Positions 1 to 9,373 are shown, counted from the stretch's first letter. The stretch: DNA of 64,000 bases from Rhodoferax sp. (GCA_019449595.1 JAGRPL010000001.1:124001-188000), one strand, 5' to 3'. Translations and numbers: made by a program. Notes: generated by a model from the sequence alone, not told the origin.

Positions 1-402
1 GACGTGCTGTCCAAGGGACTGCCCTACCTGGTGGTCGAAGACGCCGCTGGCGGCGTCATCGGGTTTGCCTATTGCAACTGGTTCAAGCCCCGCCCCGCCT
101 ACCGGTATTCGGCGGAAGACTCCATTTACCTGGCGCCCCAGGCACACGGGCAGGGAGTGGGACGCCTGCTGCTGCAGGAGTTGATGGCACAGGCCGAGCG
201 CGCCGGCGTGCGCAAACTCATTGCCGTCATCGGCGACTCCGCCAACCAGGGCTCCGTGGGCGTCCACAAGGCCTGTGGTTTCCAGCACGTGGGAGTGCTG
301 GCCAACTGCGGCTGGAAATTCGACCGCTGGCTAGATGTCGTCCTGATGGACCGCGCCCTGGGCATGGGCAGCAGCAGCGCTCCGGCACAATCCGCGGCAT
401 GA
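1..402 (+). CDS. GNAT-family N-acetyltransferase, 5' end outside window
   Basis: The reading frame is open from the first base, so the N-terminus (perhaps 40 residues) lies upstream of the window. The visible 133 codons carry the acetyl-CoA binding signature of the GNAT fold (QAHGQGVGRLLL) and a C-terminal block resembling the phosphinothricin/methionine-sulfoximine acetyltransferase branch (NQGSVGVHKACGF). Members of that branch acetylate small amino-acid-like amines. The true substrate cannot be read here. The TGA stop overlaps the ATG of the next gene (ATGA), so the two are probably translationally coupled. Confidence 0.8.
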   Translation, partial: DVLSKGLPYLVVEDAAGGVIGFAYCNWFKPRPAYRYSAEDSIYLAPQAHGQGVGRLLLQELMAQAERAGVRKLIAVIGDSANQGSVGVHKACGFQHVGVLANCGWKFDRWLDVVLMDRALGMGSSSAPAQSAA

Positions 403-872
403 AAAACAAAACCGTGGCGGCCTGGACCGCATTCGTCGGTGGGCCGCTGGGGCTGCACCGCTTCTATCTGCGGGGATTCTCGGACAAACTGGGATGGGTG
501 CTCCCGCTACCCACGTTGCTGGGCCTGTACGGGGTGCAGCGCGCCCGCACGCTGGGGCTAGACGACCACTGGAGCTGGGCGCTGATTCCCCTGCTGGGCT
601 TCACCATGGCCGGCTGTGCGCTCACCGCCATCGTGTACGGTCTCACGGCAACCGAGAAATGGAACCGGCGCTTCAACCCGGATGCGCCCGCCGACGCCCC
701 CAGCGGGCAAACCAACTGGTTCACCATTGGCGCGCTGGCGGCTTCGCTACTGGTCGGAACCACCGTCCTGATGGCCAGCCTGGCCTTCAGTTTCCAGCAC
801 TACTTCGAATACCAGGTGGAAGAAGCGCGAAGCATCTCCCAGTCCGAGCCGGTCAGAAAATCTGGAGACTGA
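399..872 (+). CDS. TM2-domain-like small membrane protein
   Basis: A 157-residue protein starting with the ATG that overlaps the stop of the acetyltransferase gene. The N-terminus (FVGGPLGLHRFYLRG) resembles the TM2 domain, in which two helices are joined by a short turn, and further hydrophobic stretches lie near residues 50-85 and 108-128. TM2 proteins have no settled biochemical role in bacteria. The last 20 bases overlap the 3' end of the convergent phosphate transporter gene. The longer frame reading upstream through the acetyltransferase gene is a shadow. Confidence 0.65.
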   Translation: MKNKTVAAWTAFVGGPLGLHRFYLRGFSDKLGWVLPLPTLLGLYGVQRARTLGLDDHWSWALIPLLGFTMAGCALTAIVYGLTATEKWNRRFNPDAPADAPSGQTNWFTIGALAASLLVGTTVLMASLAFSFQHYFEYQVEEARSISQSEPVRKSGD

Positions 873-1863
873 TCCAGTAGGCAATGGCGGCAACAAACGC
901 GCTGGCCGGGATGGTCAATATCCAGGCCCAGATGATGTTGCCCGCCACACCCCAGCGCACGGCACTGGCGCGCTGCGTGGAACCCACACCCACAATCGCA
1001 CCGGTGATGGTGTGCGTGGTGGATACCGGAATCCCCAGCGCGGTGGCCAGAAACAGGGTGATGGCGCCACCCGTTTCGGCACAAAATCCCCCCACCGGTT
1101 TGAGTTTGGTGATGCGCTGGCCCATGGTCTTCACGATCCGCCAGCCACCAAACATGGTGCCCAGACCAATGGCCGTGTAGCAGCAGGCGATGACCCACAT
1201 CGGGGGCGCCTTGTCGGCCGCGGCGGAATAGCCGGTGGCGATCAGCAGCATCCAGATGATGCCAATGGTTTTCTGGGCATCATTACCGCCGTGGCCCAGG
1301 CTGTAGGCACCTGCGGACACCAGTTGCAGATGCCGAAACCACTTGTCCACCCGCGAGGGCCGTGTGCGGCGGAAAATCCAGGCCACCACCACCATCATCA
1401 GAGACCCCAGCACAAAGCCCAGCAGCGGGGATACGAAAATGAAGGCCACGGTCTTGAGAATGCCGGCCGAAACCAGCGCGCTGGCACCGGCCTTGACGAT
1501 CACGGCGCCCACAATGCCGCCAATCAGGGCATGGGATGAGCTGCTGGGAATGCCGTAATACCAGGTGATCACGTTCCAGGTAATGGCCCCCACCAGGGCG
1601 CCAAACACCACATGGGTGTCGACCACCCCCGGCTGCACGATGCCCTTGCCCACCGTGGCTGCGACACTCAGATGGAAGATGAAAATGGCGATGACATTGA
1701 AAAACGCCGCGAAAAGAATCGCCTGCGCGGGTTTCAAAACCCCTGTCGACACCACTGTGGCGATCGAATTGGCGGCATCATGAAACCCGTTCATGAAGTC
1801 AAACAAAAATGCCAGCACCACCAGCATGACAACCACCCACAGTGCCGCTTGTACGGTTTCCAT
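853..1863 (-). CDS. pit: PiT-family inorganic phosphate transporter
   Basis: A 336-residue, very hydrophobic protein with the two duplicated PiT signatures: an N-terminal DFMNGFHDAANSIAT block (about residues 22-36) and a C-terminal GHGGNDAQKTIGI block (about 205-217). PiT proteins are low-affinity phosphate:cation symporters of the inner membrane. The gene follows a DUF47/PhoU-like gene on the same strand by 20 bases. That pairing is typical of betaproteobacterial and Gram-positive phosphate uptake, where the DUF47 protein is thought to modulate the transporter. Length is normal for the short bacterial form. Confidence 0.93.
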   Translation of the reverse strand: METVQAALWVVVMLVVLAFLFDFMNGFHDAANSIATVVSTGVLKPAQAILFAAFFNVIAIFIFHLSVAATVGKGIVQPGVVDTHVVFGALVGAITWNVITWYYGIPSSSSHALIGGIVGAVIVKAGASALVSAGILKTVAFIFVSPLLGFVLGSLMMVVVAWIFRRTRPSRVDKWFRHLQLVSAGAYSLGHGGNDAQKTIGIIWMLLIATGYSAAADKAPPMWVIACCYTAIGLGTMFGGWRIVKTMGQRITKLKPVGGFCAETGGAITLFLATALGIPVSTTHTITGAIVGVGSTQRASAVRWGVAGNIIWAWILTIPASAFVAAIAYWISLQIF

Positions 1864-1883
1864 AATCGTATTGCCAGCCGGGT

Positions 1884-2531
1884 TCAGGAGTTTTCGAGGA
1901 CGATGCCCTCAATGACGTTGGCGACGTCTTCGCACTTATCCGTAATGGTTTCCAGCAGTTCGTAGATCGCCTTGAGCTTGATGACCTCGCGCACATCCGG
2001 CTCCTCGCGGAACAGCTTGCTCATGGCCGTGCGCATGACGCGGTCGGCATCGGACTCCAGGCGGTCAATTTCCTCGCAGGTCTTGAGTGCCGCCTCGGCC
2101 GTGGACTGGTCCGCAATATGGCCCAGCAACTTGACCGCATCGCGCAGGCGTTCGCAGCACTTGACGCTCAGGTCAGTCAGGCGGGTGATCTCCTCGGTCA
2201 TGTGGTGCACGTCGTACAGTGCCATGGTCTCGGCGGAGTCCTGGATCAGGTCGGCCACATCGTCCATGGTGTTGATCAGCGAGTGGATCTGCTCGCGGTC
2301 GATGGGCGTGATGAAGGTGATGTGGATCGCCTTGTTGCACTCGTGCGTCACACGGTCAGCGGCGCGTTCGGCATCGTCCACTTCCTGGTTGTACTTGGCC
2401 CGCAAATCCAGATCGTTGTAATTGGCCACCAGCTTGGAAAACGCCTGTGCGGCTTCCACAATGCGATCAGCGTGCTGGTTGAACATCTCAAAAAAATTGC
2501 CCTCGCGCGGCAAAAGTTTCCCAAACAACAT
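1884..2531 (-). CDS. DUF47 family PhoU-like phosphate transport regulator
   Basis: I chose the ATG at 2531 (MLFGKLLPREGNFFEMFN) because a GGAG Shine-Dalgarno sequence lies just upstream. An in-frame start 15 codons earlier lacks this support. The 215-residue all-alpha protein matches the DUF47/YkaA family, which is structurally related to PhoU, with characteristic motifs FFEMFNQHADRIVEAA near the start and TPIDREQIHSLINTMDDVAD near residue 90. It is immediately followed by the PiT transporter gene and is inferred to act as its accessory or regulatory partner. Confidence 0.9.
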   Translation of the reverse strand: MLFGKLLPREGNFFEMFNQHADRIVEAAQAFSKLVANYNDLDLRAKYNQEVDDAERAADRVTHECNKAIHITFITPIDREQIHSLINTMDDVADLIQDSAETMALYDVHHMTEEITRLTDLSVKCCERLRDAVKLLGHIADQSTAEAALKTCEEIDRLESDADRVMRTAMSKLFREEPDVREVIKLKAIYELLETITDKCEDVANVIEGIVLENS

Positions 2532-2621
2532 TTCATTCTCCTGAACCGAAGTACCAACACGTCTTGACGTTTTCAAGACGCCGAAGTTTAACCGCCCGTA
2601 CCCACCCCGTCGCCGGGGAGC

Positions 2622-2990
2622 TCAGCCACTTCTGAAAATAAAGTACACCGCGCCCACCATGCACAGCCCGGCCCACAGGTAATCCAGTTTGAGCGGCTCC
2701 CCCAGGTACACCATGGCAAACGGCACAAATACGCTCAGAGTGATGACTTCCTGCGTGATCTTGAGCTGCGCGACGGAGAACCCGGCCTGCTGGAAGCCGA
2801 TCCGGTTGCCCGGCACCTGCAGCAGGTATTCAAACAACGCAATCCCCCAGCTGGCCAGGGCAGCCAGGTACCACGGTGCCGTGGCCATGTTCTTGAGATG
2901 CCCGTACCAGGCGAAGGTCATGAAGACGTTGCTGGCGATCAGCAGGCACACGGTCTGCAGGGAAAAAGGGAGAGTGGACAGGAAGTGCAT
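2622..2990 (-). CDS. DMT-superfamily DUF486 membrane protein
   Basis: A 122-residue protein with four predicted transmembrane helices, matching the DUF486 family of short drug/metabolite-transporter-like proteins (motifs NVFMTFAWYGHLK near residue 21 and LKITQEVITLSVFVPFAM near 76). No substrate is established for the family. It stands alone between the phosphate genes and acnB, all on the same strand, and is separated from acnB by a terminator. The start codon is the first ATG. Confidence 0.85.
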   Translation of the reverse strand: MHFLSTLPFSLQTVCLLIASNVFMTFAWYGHLKNMATAPWYLAALASWGIALFEYLLQVPGNRIGFQQAGFSVAQLKITQEVITLSVFVPFAMVYLGEPLKLDYLWAGLCMVGAVYFIFRSG

Positions 2991-3014
2991 GCCGCAATTA
3001 TCGGCGAGTGCCCA

Positions 3015-3050
3015 TAAAAAAAGGCCCCGCAGCAGCCGCTGCGGAGCCCT
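3015..3050 (-). terminator. Rho-independent terminator after acnB
   Basis: On the minus strand a GC-rich inverted repeat (GGCTCCGCAGC / GCTGCGGGGCC) is followed by seven T residues, directly after the acnB stop codon. This ends the acnB transcript before the DUF486 gene. Confidence 0.85.
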
Positions 3051-3077
3051 TCGTCAGGCGCGTGACCGCCTGGCGGT

Positions 3078-5675
3078 TCAGGCGGCGACGCCACCCTTCA
3101 CCGTGGCGGCGGCTTCCGTGTAGTCTTCGATCTTGTCGAAGTTCAGGTACTGGTACACCTTGTCGCTGGCGGCGGTCAGCACACCCATGTCGGCCAGGTA
3201 TTCGGCCTTGGTGGGGATGCGGCCCAGCTTGGAGCAGATGGCGGCCAGTTCGGCGGAACCCAGGTACACATTGCTGTCCTTGCCCAGACGGTTGGGGAAG
3301 TTGCGCGTGGAGGTGGAGAACACGGTCGCACCCTGCTTCACCTGCGCCTGGTTGCCCATGCACAGGCTGCAGCCCGGCATTTCCATGCGGGCACCGGCAC
3401 CGCCGAGCACGCCGTAGTGGCCTTCGTCGCTCAGCTGCTTGGCGTCCATCTTGGTGGGCGGTGCAATCCACAGCTTGACCGGGATGTCGCGCTTGCCTTC
3501 CATCAGCTTGGAAGCGGCACGGAAGTGGCCGATGTTGGTCATGCAGGAACCGATGAACACTTCGTCGATCTTGGTGCCGGCGACTTCGGCCAACGTCTTC
3601 ACATCGTCCGGATCATTGGGGCAGGCCAGGATAGGCTCGTGGATGTCGGCTAGGTCGATCTCGATCACGGCGGCGTAATCAGCGTCGGCATCGCCCTTGA
3701 GCAACTGAGGATCCTTCAGCCAGGCTTCCTGCGCAGCAATGCGGCGGGCCAGGGTGCGGGCATCGGAGTAACCATTGGCAATCATCCACTTCATCATGGT
3801 GATGTTGCTGTTGATGTACTCGATGATCGGTTCCTTGTTCAGGTGCACGGTGCAACCGGCAGCGGAACGCTCGGCCGACGCGTCGGACAACTCGAACGCC
3901 TGCTCCACCTTCAGGTCGGGCAGACCTTCGATTTCGAGGATACGGCCGGAGAAGATGTTCTTCTTGCCCTTCTTCTCGACGGTCAGCAGACCCGCCTTGA
4001 TGGCGTACAACGGAATGGCGTTGACCAGGTCGCGCAGGGTGATGCCGTTTTGCATCTTGCCCTTGAAGCGCACCAGCACCGACTCGGGCATGTCCAGCGG
4101 CATGACGCCAGTGGCGGCCGCAAACGCCACCAGGCCGGAGCCGGCGGGGAAGCTGATGCCGATGGGGAAACGGGTGTGGCTATCGCCGCCGGTGCCCACG
4201 GTGTCGGGCAACAGCAGGCGGTTGAGCCAGGAGTGGATCACACCATCACCGGGGCGCAGGGCCACGCCGCCACGGGTGCTGATGAACTCGGGCAGTTCGT
4301 GGTGCATCTTCACGTCCACGGGCTTGGGGTAAGCGGCCGTGTGGCAGAAGGATTGCATCACCAGATCGGCGCTGAAACCCAGGCAGGCCAGGTCTTTCAG
4401 CTCGTCGCGGGTCATGGGGCCGGTGGTGTCTTGCGAACCGACCGAGGTCATCTTGGGCTCGCAGTAGGTACCGGGGCGCACGCCCTGGCCTTCGGGCAGG
4501 CCGCAGGCACGGCCGACCATCTTCTGTGCCAGGCTGAAACCCTTCTTGGTGTCAGCGGGGTTCTGCGGCAGGCGGAACAGGGTGGAAGGCTTCAGACCCA
4601 GGGCTTCGCGGGCCTTGGCGGTCAGGCCACGGCCGATGATCAGGGGAATGCGGCCGCCGGCGCGCACTTCGTCAAACAGCACGTCGCTCTTGACCTGGAA
4701 GGAGGCGATTTCCTTGCCGTCCTTGAAGGCCTTGCCGTCGTAGGGGCGCAGTTCGACCACGTCGCCCATGTTCATCTGGCCCACGTCCAGCTCGATGGGC
4801 AGCGCACCGGCGTCTTCCATGGTGTTGTAGAAGATGGGGGCGATCTTGGTGCCCAGGCAGACACCGCCGAAGCGCTTGTTGGGCACATAGGGAATGTCTT
4901 CGCCGGTGAACCACAGCACGGAGTTGGTGGCGGACTTGCGGCTGGAGCCGGTACCGACCACGTCGCCCACATAGGCCACCAGGTTGCCACGGGCGCGCAG
5001 GTCTTCGATGAACTTGACCGGGCCGCGCTTGCCGTCTTCCTCGGGCGTGATGCCGTCGCGCTTGTTCTTCAGCATCGCCAGGGCGTGCAGTGGAATGTCG
5101 GGGCGGCTCCAGGCGTCCGGAGCGGGCGACAGGTCGTCGGTGTTGGTTTCGCCGGTCACCTTCAGGATGGTGACGGTGATGCTCTTGGGCACTTCGGGGC
5201 GGCTGGTGAACCACTCGGCATCGGCCCAGCTTTGCAGCACGGCCTTGGCGTGGGCATTGCCCTTGTCGGCCTTTTCCTTCACGTCGTGGAACTGGTCGAA
5301 CATCAGCAGGGTTTTCTTCAGGCCTTCGGCAGCCTGGGCCGCCACCGCGGCATCGTCCAGCAGGTCCACCAGCGGGCTGATGTTGTAGCCGCCCAGCATG
5401 GTGCCCAGCAGTTCGGTGGCGCGCTCACGCGAGATCAAGGCGCACTTCTCGGTGCCATGGGCCACGGCAGCCAGGTAGCTGGCCTTGACCTTGGCGGCGT
5501 CGTCCACGCCAGCGGGCACGCGGTGGGTGATCAGTTCCACCAGGGTGGCTTCTTCACCTTTGGGCGGGTTCTTCAGCAGCTCGATCAGCGCAGCCGTCTG
5601 CGTGGCAGACAGCGGCAAGGGTGGGATGCCCAATGCAGCACGTTCGGCCACATGGTCACGGTAGGTTTGCAACAT
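3078..5675 (-). CDS. acnB: bifunctional aconitate hydratase 2 / 2-methylisocitrate dehydratase
   Basis: An 865-residue protein, the same length as E. coli AcnB. It interconverts citrate and isocitrate through cis-aconitate and usually also handles 2-methylisocitrate. The N-terminus is the AcnB-specific HEAT-like domain, followed by the swivel domain ([12 protein letters not shown]) and the catalytic domains with the 4Fe-4S cysteines in [15 protein letters not shown] and [14 protein letters not shown] chose the ATG at 5675 because AAGGAG lies 8 bases upstream; the open frame extends 15 codons further without support. It belongs to the TCA block with mdh, sdh and gltA. Confidence 0.97.
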   Translation of the reverse strand: MLQTYRDHVAERAALGIPPLPLSATQTAALIELLKNPPKGEEATLVELITHRVPAGVDDAAKVKASYLAAVAHGTEKCALISRERATELLGTMLGGYNISPLVDLLDDAAVAAQAAEGLKKTLLMFDQFHDVKEKADKGNAHAKAVLQSWADAEWFTSRPEVPKSITVTILKVTGETNTDDLSPAPDAWSRPDIPLHALAMLKNKRDGITPEEDGKRGPVKFIEDLRARGNLVAYVGDVVGTGSSRKSATNSVLWFTGEDIPYVPNKRFGGVCLGTKIAPIFYNTMEDAGALPIELDVGQMNMGDVVELRPYDGKAFKDGKEIASFQVKSDVLFDEVRAGGRIPLIIGRGLTAKAREALGLKPSTLFRLPQNPADTKKGFSLAQKMVGRACGLPEGQGVRPGTYCEPKMTSVGSQDTTGPMTRDELKDLACLGFSADLVMQSFCHTAAYPKPVDVKMHHELPEFISTRGGVALRPGDGVIHSWLNRLLLPDTVGTGGDSHTRFPIGISFPAGSGLVAFAAATGVMPLDMPESVLVRFKGKMQNGITLRDLVNAIPLYAIKAGLLTVEKKGKKNIFSGRILEIEGLPDLKVEQAFELSDASAERSAAGCTVHLNKEPIIEYINSNITMMKWMIANGYSDARTLARRIAAQEAWLKDPQLLKGDADADYAAVIEIDLADIHEPILACPNDPDDVKTLAEVAGTKIDEVFIGSCMTNIGHFRAASKLMEGKRDIPVKLWIAPPTKMDAKQLSDEGHYGVLGGAGARMEMPGCSLCMGNQAQVKQGATVFSTSTRNFPNRLGKDSNVYLGSAELAAICSKLGRIPTKAEYLADMGVLTAASDKVYQYLNFDKIEDYTEAAATVKGGVAA

Positions 5676-5733
5676 GGTTAACTCCTTTTTTAGGCAATAA
5701 GAATTCATTGAGCCCCGCAAACAGGTCGTAGGA

Positions 5734-5761
5734 TGCTATTTATTTAGTAGCAGCAGCAACA
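5734..5761 (+). repeat. decayed copy of the 28-bp dispersed repeat
   Basis: TGCTATTTATTTAG is followed by TAGCAGCAGCAACA. The geometry (14 + 14) is the same as in the nine clear copies, but only about 9 of 14 bases match in the second half. Read on minus it includes the last codons and the TAA stop of the secreted-protein gene ending at 5740. Confidence 0.35.
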
Positions 5762-6315
5762 ACTTTCCGCACCGGCGCGGTGGTCACCACGGGAGCGGCT
5801 TTGGGATCATCCAGCAGGCCAGGCACCGGAGAGCGCTCCATGGCCTGCGCCACCAGCAGCTGCTCCGGATGCGTGCAGGCATCGGCCAGGCGCTTGCCCA
5901 GCTTCTGGTTCATCAACATGGATTTGTTGGCCACCTGGATCCACACCGCCCCCGATGCGGCATCTTCCAGCCGCACCGCGCCGGTCGTGGTCACCACCGG
6001 AGTCATCACGTATTTGTCGTGCCCCATCTCCAGCAGGAAGCGCCCCGCCGAGCGGACATCCGGGGTCATGGTGATGTTCACCGACAACTCGCACGGGATC
6101 TTGCCAACCAGCACCTTGCTGGCAACGGCCATCTGCTCGGGCGACAAAGCCACGGGCGCCAGCTCTTCTGCGGCGGGCGCCGTGTGAACCGGTGCCTTGG
6201 CGGAGTGGCGCACCACCTTGGCACGCGCCTTGGTGTCTACCTTGGCCACCTGCGTTTGGGCCTGTGCCGCAACGGCTGCCAGCAGCAGCAAACCCATCAA
6301 TGCCTGTTTCAACAT
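5740..6315 (-). CDS. secreted/periplasmic hypothetical protein
   Basis: About 191 residues, beginning MLKQALMGLLLLAAVAAQAQ, a clear Sec signal peptide with a likely AQA cleavage site. The mature part has a lysine- and alanine-rich linker followed by a domain with CELSVNITMTPDV and a late cysteine (DACTHPEQLL) that could form a disulfide. I do not recognise a named family. An ATG two codons upstream is possible, but GAGG is better spaced for the chosen start. It sits between acnB and the CitE-like gene on the same strand. Its stop codon lies in a decayed repeat copy. Confidence 0.7.
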   Translation of the reverse strand: MLKQALMGLLLLAAVAAQAQTQVAKVDTKARAKVVRHSAKAPVHTAPAAEELAPVALSPEQMAVASKVLVGKIPCELSVNITMTPDVRSAGRFLLEMGHDKYVMTPVVTTTGAVRLEDAASGAVWIQVANKSMLMNQKLGKRLADACTHPEQLLVAQAMERSPVPGLLDDPKAAPVVTTAPVRKVVAAATK

Positions 6316-6330
6316 GGTCATAGTCCTCGT

Positions 6331-7386
6331 TTAGTGAACCCGGGTCGGGAAATAGACACGTACCGGCTCCGGCAGCACACACCCCGTTTGGTGCGCGCGC
6401 TCCAGAACCTGCCAGAAATACCGGAAGCTCGCCCGGTCATGCAGCTTACCCTGCACCACGATCGGCGCCCACTCCTGGCGGACGGCTTGCAGCACAATGT
6501 CCGCCGCCAGCTCCACCTCTTCGGTGGCCGGGGTAAAGGCCCGCACAATGGGGCGAATCTGGTCCGGATGAATGCTCCACATGCGGGTGTACCCCAACGC
6601 CGTGGCGGCAGTCCTGGCGGCATGCTCCGTGCGTGCAGCATCGCGCAATTCGGTCACCACACAGTGCGAAGGGACTTTGCCATAGGCGTGGGCGGCACTG
6701 GCGATTTCCATCTTGGCACGCACCACCAGGGGGTGGTGGAACTGGTCCAGCGTATGGTGGTCATCCAGCGGACGCAGGCCCATGGCCGCCGAGGGAATGG
6801 CCCCCGCATGCGCGGACACAAAATCCATCAGACCAAAGCTCAAAGACTGCACCCGGGGATGGGCCGCAATATCGTGCGCCCGGTGCACCGCCGCGGGCGA
6901 CTCGATCAGCACATGCAAGGGCAGCGGCGCCGCGTGCCCCGCGACCCGACAGGCGGCGTCCACCGCCGCCACCGCACGGTCGACGTCGGCGCGGGACTCC
7001 ACCTTGGGAATCATGACGTAGCTCAGCGCCCGCGCGGCACCACCCACGACGATTTCGGCATCCGCCTCAAACGCCGCATGGTCCACCGCATGGAGCCGGG
7101 CACCCACCCGGCGCAACGGGGCATCTGCTATTGAATTTGTAGCTGCCTGCGCAGCATTGGCAAGGGCGCAGACTCGATGGGCCTGCTCTTCTTCGCCCCC
7201 CACAGGGGCGCCATCTTCGCAGTCCAGGGTCACGTCAAAGACGCAGACCCCGAACTCCTCTGTCATCTCAGCCTGCAGTTGCAGACTCTTGACCATCCGT
7301 GCCTCGACGCCGCTGTAGTGGTCGCAAACGGGCAGCAAGCCCGAAGCACCTTGGGCACCCAGCAGTACGTCGCGCGGATGTGTCAC
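6331..7386 (-). CDS. HpcH/HpaI aldolase / citrate lyase beta-like (CitE-like) protein
   Basis: A 351-residue TIM-barrel protein of the HpcH/HpaI–CitE superfamily. The acidic metal-binding motifs are visible as LDCEDGAPVGG (about residue 54), MIPKVES (about 125) and LIESPAAVHRAHDI (about 160). Family members cleave or form CoA thioesters such as citryl-, malyl- or citramalyl-CoA. There is no citrate lyase alpha or gamma subunit nearby, so this is a stand-alone lyase of unknown substrate. It lies 3 bases after mdh and is probably co-transcribed with it. A copy of the dispersed repeat encodes roughly residues 72-88. Confidence 0.85.
   Translation of the reverse strand: MTHPRDVLLGAQGASGLLPVCDHYSGVEARMVKSLQLQAEMTEEFGVCVFDVTLDCEDGAPVGGEEEQAHRVCALANAAQAATNSIADAPLRRVGARLHAVDHAAFEADAEIVVGGAARALSYVMIPKVESRADVDRAVAAVDAACRVAGHAAPLPLHVLIESPAAVHRAHDIAAHPRVQSLSFGLMDFVSAHAGAIPSAAMGLRPLDDHHTLDQFHHPLVVRAKMEIASAAHAYGKVPSHCVVTELRDAARTEHAARTAATALGYTRMWSIHPDQIRPIVRAFTPATEEVELAADIVLQAVRQEWAPIVVQGKLHDRASFRYFWQVLERAHQTGCVLPEPVRVYFPTRVH
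7126..7172 (+). repeat. dispersed 28-bp-core repeat, copy 1 (inside citE-like gene)
   Basis: Core halves TGCTATTGAATTTG and TAGCTGCCTGCGCA, then a tail GCATTGGCAAGGGC. It is on the strand opposite to the gene and is translated in frame as part of the CitE-like protein (about residues 72-88, VCALANAAQAATNSIAD). Confidence 0.85.
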
Positions 7387-7389
7387 GGC

Positions 7390-8376
7390 TTACAGCAGGT
7401 GGGCGACGCCCGCTTGCTCGTCTTGCAGTTCTTTCAGGGTCTTGTTGATGCATTCCTGGCTGAACGCGTCAACAGGCAGGCCTTCGACCAGCTTGTATTC
7501 GCCGCCTTCGCAGGTCACTGCAAAACCGAACATGGTGTCCTTGGGGATGCCGTACTGGCCGTCCGACGGAATGCCCATGGTGACCCACTTGCCGTTGGTG
7601 CCCAGGGCCCAGTCGCGCATGTGATCGATGGCAGCATTGGCAGCGGATGCGGCGGAGGACACGCCACGGGCGGCGATGATGGCTGCACCACGCTTGCCCA
7701 CGGTGGGCAGGAAGGTGTTGGCATTCCAGTCAGCGTCGTTGATCATGTCCTTCACGCTTTGGCCGTTAATGGTGGCAAAGCGGTAGTCAGCGTACATGGT
7801 GGGCGAGTGGTTGCCCCAGACGGCCATCTTCTCGATGTCGGCCACGGCCTTGCCGGTCTTGTCGGCCAACTGGCTCAGGGCACGGTTGTGGTCCAGGCGC
7901 AGCATGGCGGTGAAGTTCTTGCGGGGCAGATCAGGCGCGCTCTTCATGGCGATGTAGGCATTGGTGTTGGCGGGGTTGCCGACCACCAGCACCTTGACAT
8001 TGCGGCTGGCCACGGCGTTCAGTGCCTTGCCCTGGGCCGTGAAAATCTCTGCATTGACGGCCAGCAGCTCGGCACGCTCCATGCCGGGGCCACGGGGACG
8101 CGAACCGATCAGCAACGCGTAGTCCACATCCTTGAATGCGGTCATGGGATCGCTGTGGGCTTCGATGCCCACCAGCAGGGGGAACGCGCAATCTTGCAGT
8201 TCCATGATCACGCCTTGCAGGGCTTGCTGGGCCTTCTCTACCGGCACTTCGAGCAGACTCAGAACGATGGGCTGGTCCTTGCCCAGCATTTCGCCGGAAG
8301 CGATGCGGAACAGGATGGCGTATCCGATTTGACCAGCGGCGCCGGTAACGGCAACGCGAACGGGTTTTTTGCTCAT
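7390..8376 (-). CDS. mdh: malate dehydrogenase (NAD, type 2 family)
   Basis: A 328-residue enzyme that oxidises malate to oxaloacetate in the TCA cycle. The N-terminal Rossmann motif is [14 protein letters not shown], the substrate arginines sit in [11 protein letters not shown], and the catalytic histidine lies in [11 protein letters not shown]. It is the long MDH form found in beta- and some gammaproteobacteria rather than the LDH-like form. It diverges from the gntR-sdh operon across a 190-base intergenic region with a 12-bp perfect palindrome, so both directions may share a regulator. Confidence 0.96.
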   Translation of the reverse strand: MSKKPVRVAVTGAAGQIGYAILFRIASGEMLGKDQPIVLSLLEVPVEKAQQALQGVIMELQDCAFPLLVGIEAHSDPMTAFKDVDYALLIGSRPRGPGMERAELLAVNAEIFTAQGKALNAVASRNVKVLVVGNPANTNAYIAMKSAPDLPRKNFTAMLRLDHNRALSQLADKTGKAVADIEKMAVWGNHSPTMYADYRFATINGQSVKDMINDADWNANTFLPTVGKRGAAIIAARGVSSAASAANAAIDHMRDWALGTNGKWVTMGIPSDGQYGIPKDTMFGFAVTCEGGEYKLVEGLPVDAFSQECINKTLKELQDEQAGVAHLL

Positions 8377-8498
8377 GGTAAGAACTCCAGGAAGGTTGTG
8401 AAAACGGTGTCGGTCCGGGAACCCGGGCGAAAGACCAGGTCACGCAGAATGCGGGCGAGTGTACCCTTGAAATTGCCGCCAAGTCAATTTGTCTTATG

Positions 8499-8510
8499 TC
8501 TTATATAAGA
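8499..8510. promoter_or_regulatory. 12-bp palindrome, candidate GntR operator between mdh and gntR
   Basis: TCTTATATAAGA is a perfect inverted repeat in an AT-rich patch 57 bases before the gntR start and 123 bases before the mdh start. GntR-family (HutC branch) repressors bind short symmetric sites of this type, and autoregulation from a divergent promoter is common. The site and its ligand are inferred. Confidence 0.5.
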
Positions 8511-8566
8511 TATGATTCGTCATCAATTTGAGACTGACTCGAAGCTGACTTTTTGATCCCATTTTC

Positions 8567-9373
8567 ATGTCTGCAACGCCCTCTTCCTTCAGCGACAGCG
8601 CCCCCGCCTCCAGCGGGGATGCCGGCGCGCCGGTGGCTGTGCAAGCAACGCCGGCCTTCAGTCCGCTGTACCAGCAGATCAAGGTCCTGATGCTGCAGAG
8701 CCTGCAGTCGGGCGAATGGAAACCCAGCGCCGCCATCCCCAGCGAAATCGAGTTGGCAACGCGTTTCAAAGTCAGCCAGGGGACGGTGCGCAAGGCCATT
8801 GACGAACTGGCGGCGGAAAACCTGCTGGTGCGCCGCCAGGGCAAAGGCACCTTTGTTGCCACCCACGCCGAGCACCATGTCCAATACCGCTTTCTCAAGC
8901 TGATTCCCGACAACGGCGACCCCAACAGCGAAGGGCCCGCGCAACGCCGGATCATCGACTGCAAGCGCTGCCGCGCCTCCGCCGATGTGGCCCGCGCGCT
9001 GGCCCTGCGTGCGGGAGACGCCGTGCTGCAGGTACGCCGCGTGCTGTCGTTTGCCGGCGTGCCCACCATTCTGGAAGACCTCTGGCTGCCGGCCGCCCCC
9101 TTCAAGGGGCTGACGGCCGAACGACTCACCGACTACGACGGCCCCATGTACGCGCTGTTTGAAACCGAATTTGGCGTGCGCATGGTGCGCGCCGAAGAGA
9201 AACTGCGGGCCGTGCTGCCCGAAACCGAGCAGTGCGAACTGCTGAAGATTGCCCCCCAGACACCGCTGCTCAGCGTGGAACGCATTGCCTACACCTACAA
9301 CGACGCGCCCATGGAAATGCGGCGCGGTTTATACCTCACCAACACACATTACTACCGAAATGCGCTAAATTGA
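8567..9373 (+). CDS. GntR-family (HutC/UTRA type) transcriptional regulator
   Basis: A 268-residue regulator. A low-complexity Ser/Ala-rich N-terminal 25 residues precede a winged helix-turn-helix (about 32-100: IPSEIELATRFKVSQGTVRKA, then RRQGKGTFV). The C-terminal half is a UTRA effector domain (about 120-265) ending in LYLTNTHYYRNALN. HutC-type regulators sense small metabolites. It lies at the head of sdhCDAB-sdhE-gltA and divergent from mdh, so control of TCA-cycle genes is the natural inference. A 12-bp palindrome precedes it. Confidence 0.9.
   Translation: MSATPSSFSDSAPASSGDAGAPVAVQATPAFSPLYQQIKVLMLQSLQSGEWKPSAAIPSEIELATRFKVSQGTVRKAIDELAAENLLVRRQGKGTFVATHAEHHVQYRFLKLIPDNGDPNSEGPAQRRIIDCKRCRASADVARALALRAGDAVLQVRRVLSFAGVPTILEDLWLPAAPFKGLTAERLTDYDGPMYALFETEFGVRMVRAEEKLRAVLPETEQCELLKIAPQTPLLSVERIAYTYNDAPMEMRRGLYLTNTHYYRNALN

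Noticed and set aside
3715..3745. TCCTGCGCAGCAATGCGG in acnB as another repeat copy
   Set aside because: Only the CTGCGCA part matches; the TAGCTG half and the 14-base AT half are absent, and the codons are ordinary acnB sequence.
3843..5681. 612-codon open frame antisense to acnB
   Set aside because: A frame shadow caused by high GC and codon bias of acnB; its composition is Gly/His/Gln-rich, with no family motif and no ribosome site. Similar long antisense frames over sdhA, gltA, leuC, lysS, trpB, lepA and the synthetase gene were rejected for the same reason.
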